DNA from: Nansenia antarctica
Lineage: Eukaryota > Chordata > Actinopteri > Argentiniformes > Microstomatidae
Direction of reading: 5' to 3'
NCBI GenBank assembly: GCA_963989245.1
Contig: OZ022348.1
Coordinates: 35,620,931 to 35,684,930, forward strand
DNA: 64,000 nt
A program made the position numbers and the translations under genes. The notes beneath the pieces are model-generated. The model did not search any database and was not told the DNA's origin. It saw only the letters and a list, made by a program, of their open reading frames with translations. Below, in pieces: positions 61,362 to 64,000 of the stretch. Numbering within the stretch: position 1 is the stretch's first letter; every line of letters begins with the position of its first letter.

Positions 61362-63789
61362 TTCAACAACAAGTCTAAATGTGCTCGTGAAAGGCAGAAA
61401 ACAACACTTTGATAGTTTGATATAACTTGAGAACGAATGCAAAAAACAGTCCACTCTAAGAACAGGCCGCTTGGACACTTTCAGAACAGCTCTGTTAATG
61501 ACTGAAAACAGCTCTCGAAGAGATTGTCAAAAGAGACTCTGAAAACGAAACGTTGATCACTTTTGAGCAAAAGGCTGCACACACGCAATTCAAGTTGCTC
61601 TGATTGTCATTTAGAGTTACATTATAGGATTATTCAACAACAAGTCAAAATGTGCTCGTGAAAGGCAGAAAACAACACTTTGATAGTTTGATATAACTTG
61701 AGAACGAATGCAAAAAACAGTCCACTCTCAGAACAGGCCGCTTGGACACTTTCAGAACAGCTCTGTTAATGACTGAAAACAGCTCTCGAAGAGATTGTCA
61801 AAAGAGACTCCGAAAACGAAACGTTGATCACTTTTGAGCAAAAGGCTGCACACACGCAATTCAAGTTGCTCTGATTGTCATTTAGAGTTACATTATAGGA
61901 TTATTCAACAACAAGTCAAAATGTGCTCGTGAAAGGCAGAAAACAACACTTTGATAGTTTGATATAACTTGAGAACGAATGCAAAAAACAGTCCACTCTA
62001 AGAACAGGCCGCTTGGACACTTTCAGAACAGCTCTGTTAATGACTGAAAACAGCTCTCGAAGAGATTGTCAAAAGAGACTCCGAAAACGAAACGTTGATC
62101 ACTTTTGAGCAAAAGGCTGCACACACGCAATTCAAGTTGCTCTGATTGTCATTTAGAGTTACATTATAGGAGCATTCAGCAACAAGTCAAAATGTGCTCC
62201 AGAAAAGCAGAAAACAACACTGATAGAACTTGAGAACGAATGCAAAAACAGTCCACTCTCAGAACAGGCCGCTTGGACACTTTCAGAACAGCTCTGTTAA
62301 TGACTGAAAACAGCTCTCGAAGAGATTGTCAAAAGAGACTCTGAAAACGAAACGTTGATTACTTTTGAGCAAAAGGCTGCACACACGCAATTCAAGTTGC
62401 TCTGATTGTCATTTAGAGTAACATTATAGGATTATTCAACAACAAGTCAAAATGTGCTCGTGAAAGGCAGAAAACAACACTTTGATAGTTTGATATAACT
62501 TGAGAACGAATGCAAAAAACAGTCCACTCTAAGAACAGGCCGCTTGGACAATTTCAGAACAGCTCTGTTAATGAATGAAAACAGCTCTCGAAGAGATTGT
62601 CAAAAGAGACTCTGAAAACGAAACATTGATTACTTTTGAGCAAAAGGCTGCACACACGCAATTCAAGTTGCTCTGATTGTCATTTAGAGTAACATTATAG
62701 GATTATTCAACAACAAGTCAAAATGTGCTCGTGAAAGGCAGAAAACAACACTTTGATAGTTTGATATAACTTGAGAACGAATGCAAAAAACAGTCCACTC
62801 TCAGAACAGGCCGCTTGGACACTTTCAGAACAGCTCTGTTAATGACTGAAAACAGTTCTCGAAGAGATTGTCAAAAGAGACTCCGAAAACGAAACGTTGA
62901 TCACTTTTGAGCAAAAGGCTGCACACATGCAATTCAAGTTGCTCTGATTGTCATTTAGAGTTACATTATAGGATTATTCAACAACAAGTCAAAATGTGCT
63001 CGTGAAAGGCAGAAAACAACACTTTGATAGTTTGATATAACTTGAGAACGAATGCAAAAAACAGTCCACTCTAAGAACAGGCCGCTTGGACACTTTCAGA
63101 ACAGCTCTGTTAATGACTGAAAACAGCTCTCGAAGAGATTGTCAAAAGAGACTCTGAAAACGAAACGTTGATCACTTTTGAGCAAAAGGCTGCACACACG
63201 CAATTCAAGTTGCTCTGATTGTCATTTAGAGTTACATTATAGGATTATTCAACAACAAGTCAAAATGTGCTCGTGAAAGGCAGAAAACAACACTTTGATA
63301 GTTTGATATAACTTGAGAACGAATGCAAAAAACAGTCCACTCTAAGAACAGGCCGCTTGGACACTTTCAGAACAGCTCTGTTAATGACTGAAAACAGCTC
63401 TCGAAGAGATTGTCAAAAGAGACTCCGAAAACGAAACGTTGATCACTTTTGAGCAAAAGGCTGCACACACGCAATTCAAGTTGCTCTGATTGTCATTTAG
63501 AGTTACATTATAGGATTATTCAACAACAAGTCAAAATGTGCTCGTGAAAGGCAGAAAACAACACTTTGATAGTTTGATATAACTTGAGAACGAATGCAAA
63601 AAACAGTCCACTCTCAGAACAGGCCGCTTGGACACTTTCAGAACAGCTCTGTTAATGACTGAAAACAGCTCTCGAAGAGATTGTCAAAAGAGACTCCGAA
63701 AACGAAACGTTGATCACTTTTGAGCAAAAGGCTGCACACACGCAATTCAAGTTGCTCTGATTGTCATTTAGAGTTACATTATAGGATTA
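61362..63789. repeat. Array after the higher-order block (m228-m236)
   Basis: A GTCTAAATG unit, CTCAG, and a CTAAG unit ending GGAGCA lead into a B monomer at 62175. The next unit (62435) is more diverged than its neighbours, with GGACAATTTC, AATGAATGAAAAC and ACATTGATTAC. The unit at 62706 has ACAGTTCTCG and CACACATGC. The remaining three are standard. Confidence 0.8.
62175..62434. repeat. B-class short monomer, 260 bp (m231)
   Basis: Typical B monomer with the A5 tract and CTCTG-GATTAC-GTAAC right half. It is the only B monomer to the right of 27214. Confidence 0.92.
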
Positions 63790-64000
63790 TTCAACAACAA
63801 GTCTAAATGTGCTCGTGAAAGGCAGAAAACAACACTTTGATAGTTTGATATAACTTGAGAACGAATGCAAAAAACAGTCCACTCTCAGAACAGGCCGCTT
63901 GGACACTTTCAGAACAGCTCTGTTAATGACTGAAAACAGCTCTCGAAGAGATTGTCAAAAGTGACTCCGAAAACGAAACGTTGATCACTTTTGAGCAAAA
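63790..64000. repeat. Partial monomer at the window end (m237)
   Basis: The first 211 bases of a 271-bp unit of the GTCTAAATG type. Unlike the other thirteen GTCTAAATG monomers it carries CTCAG, not CTAAG, and it has AAAAGTGACTCCG. The array is cut by the window edge, not by a natural boundary. Confidence 0.92.

Larger units (their letters stand above)
1..64000. repeat. Satellite DNA array, 271-bp monomer, fills the window
   Basis: The same unit, beginning TTCAACAACAAGTC and ending CATTATAGGATTA or CATTATAGGAGCA, recurs head to tail in one orientation from the first to the last base. I placed every boundary: 236 complete units and one partial unit, with no inserted foreign sequence and no inversion. 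Most units differ from the consensus at only a few recurring positions. Neither strand can encode a protein of any size: 271 leaves remainder 1 on division by 3, so reading frames rotate, and the longest stop-free run in the consensus is about 140 nt (+) or 150 nt (-). Known behaviour of such arrays points to constitutive heterochromatin, possibly a centromere, but nothing in the sequence proves a centromeric role. The array continues beyond both ends. Confidence 0.99.

Noticed and set aside
1..64000. CRISPR array
   Set aside because: The repeats are directly adjacent 260-285 bp units with no unique spacers, far longer than CRISPR repeats, and there are no cas genes.
1..64000. Protein-coding tandem repeat gene
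   Set aside because: The unit length is not a multiple of 3 and stops occur in all frames on both strands; the longest stop-free runs in the consensus are about 140-150 nt.

Overview
The whole 64 kb is a single head-to-tail satellite DNA array. It contains no protein gene, RNA gene, transposon, unique spacer or array edge. Reading in phase from base 1, I count 236 complete monomers (1-63789) plus a 211-base partial monomer at the right end. Of the complete monomers, 211 are 271 bp, 12 are 260 bp, 3 are 261 bp, 6 are 263 bp, 3 are 285 bp and 1 is 272 bp; these lengths sum exactly to the window. Monomers are called m1 to m237 below, and 'position n' means position n within the 271-bp monomer.

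A long, uninterrupted, highly uniform array with higher-order structure indicates eukaryotic heterochromatin (centromeric, pericentromeric or subtelomeric). I do not recognise the monomer family and cannot name the organism. The consensus monomer is about 39% G+C (105 of 271). It carries 8 CpG (observed/expected about 0.8), and six of these show TpG or CpA variants, which suggests cytosine methylation. Because 271 is not divisible by 3, a stop in one monomer reaches every frame within three monomers; the longest stop-free run in the consensus is about 140 nt on + and about 150 nt on -.

Layout. 1-10771 is the heterogeneous part. It mixes standard monomers with a short B class (261 or 260 bp), a diverged C class (263 bp, with 285-bp chimeric derivatives) and a D class (CCAGAATGG). 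It shows a 1066-bp tetramer repeat and a 2174-bp tandem duplication. A 4046-bp block at 2928-6973 recurs at 10216-14261. From about 14 to 35 kb the array is mostly standard 271-bp monomers with scattered B monomers and local duplications of 2, 4 and 7 monomers. From 35074 to 61361 it is organised in long higher-order repeats of 19, 21, 10, 19 and 28 monomers, each starting with a monomer that reads GTCTAAATG; the recurrent unit looks like a 14-monomer ancestor with a 5-monomer module duplicated inside it. From 61362 the pattern loosens again, with one B monomer and a more diverged monomer at 62435.

The blocks, chimeric monomers and nested duplications together show an array evolving by repeated unequal exchange at several scales. 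Exact copies several kb long are also where an assembler can err, so the large-scale order needs support from long reads.
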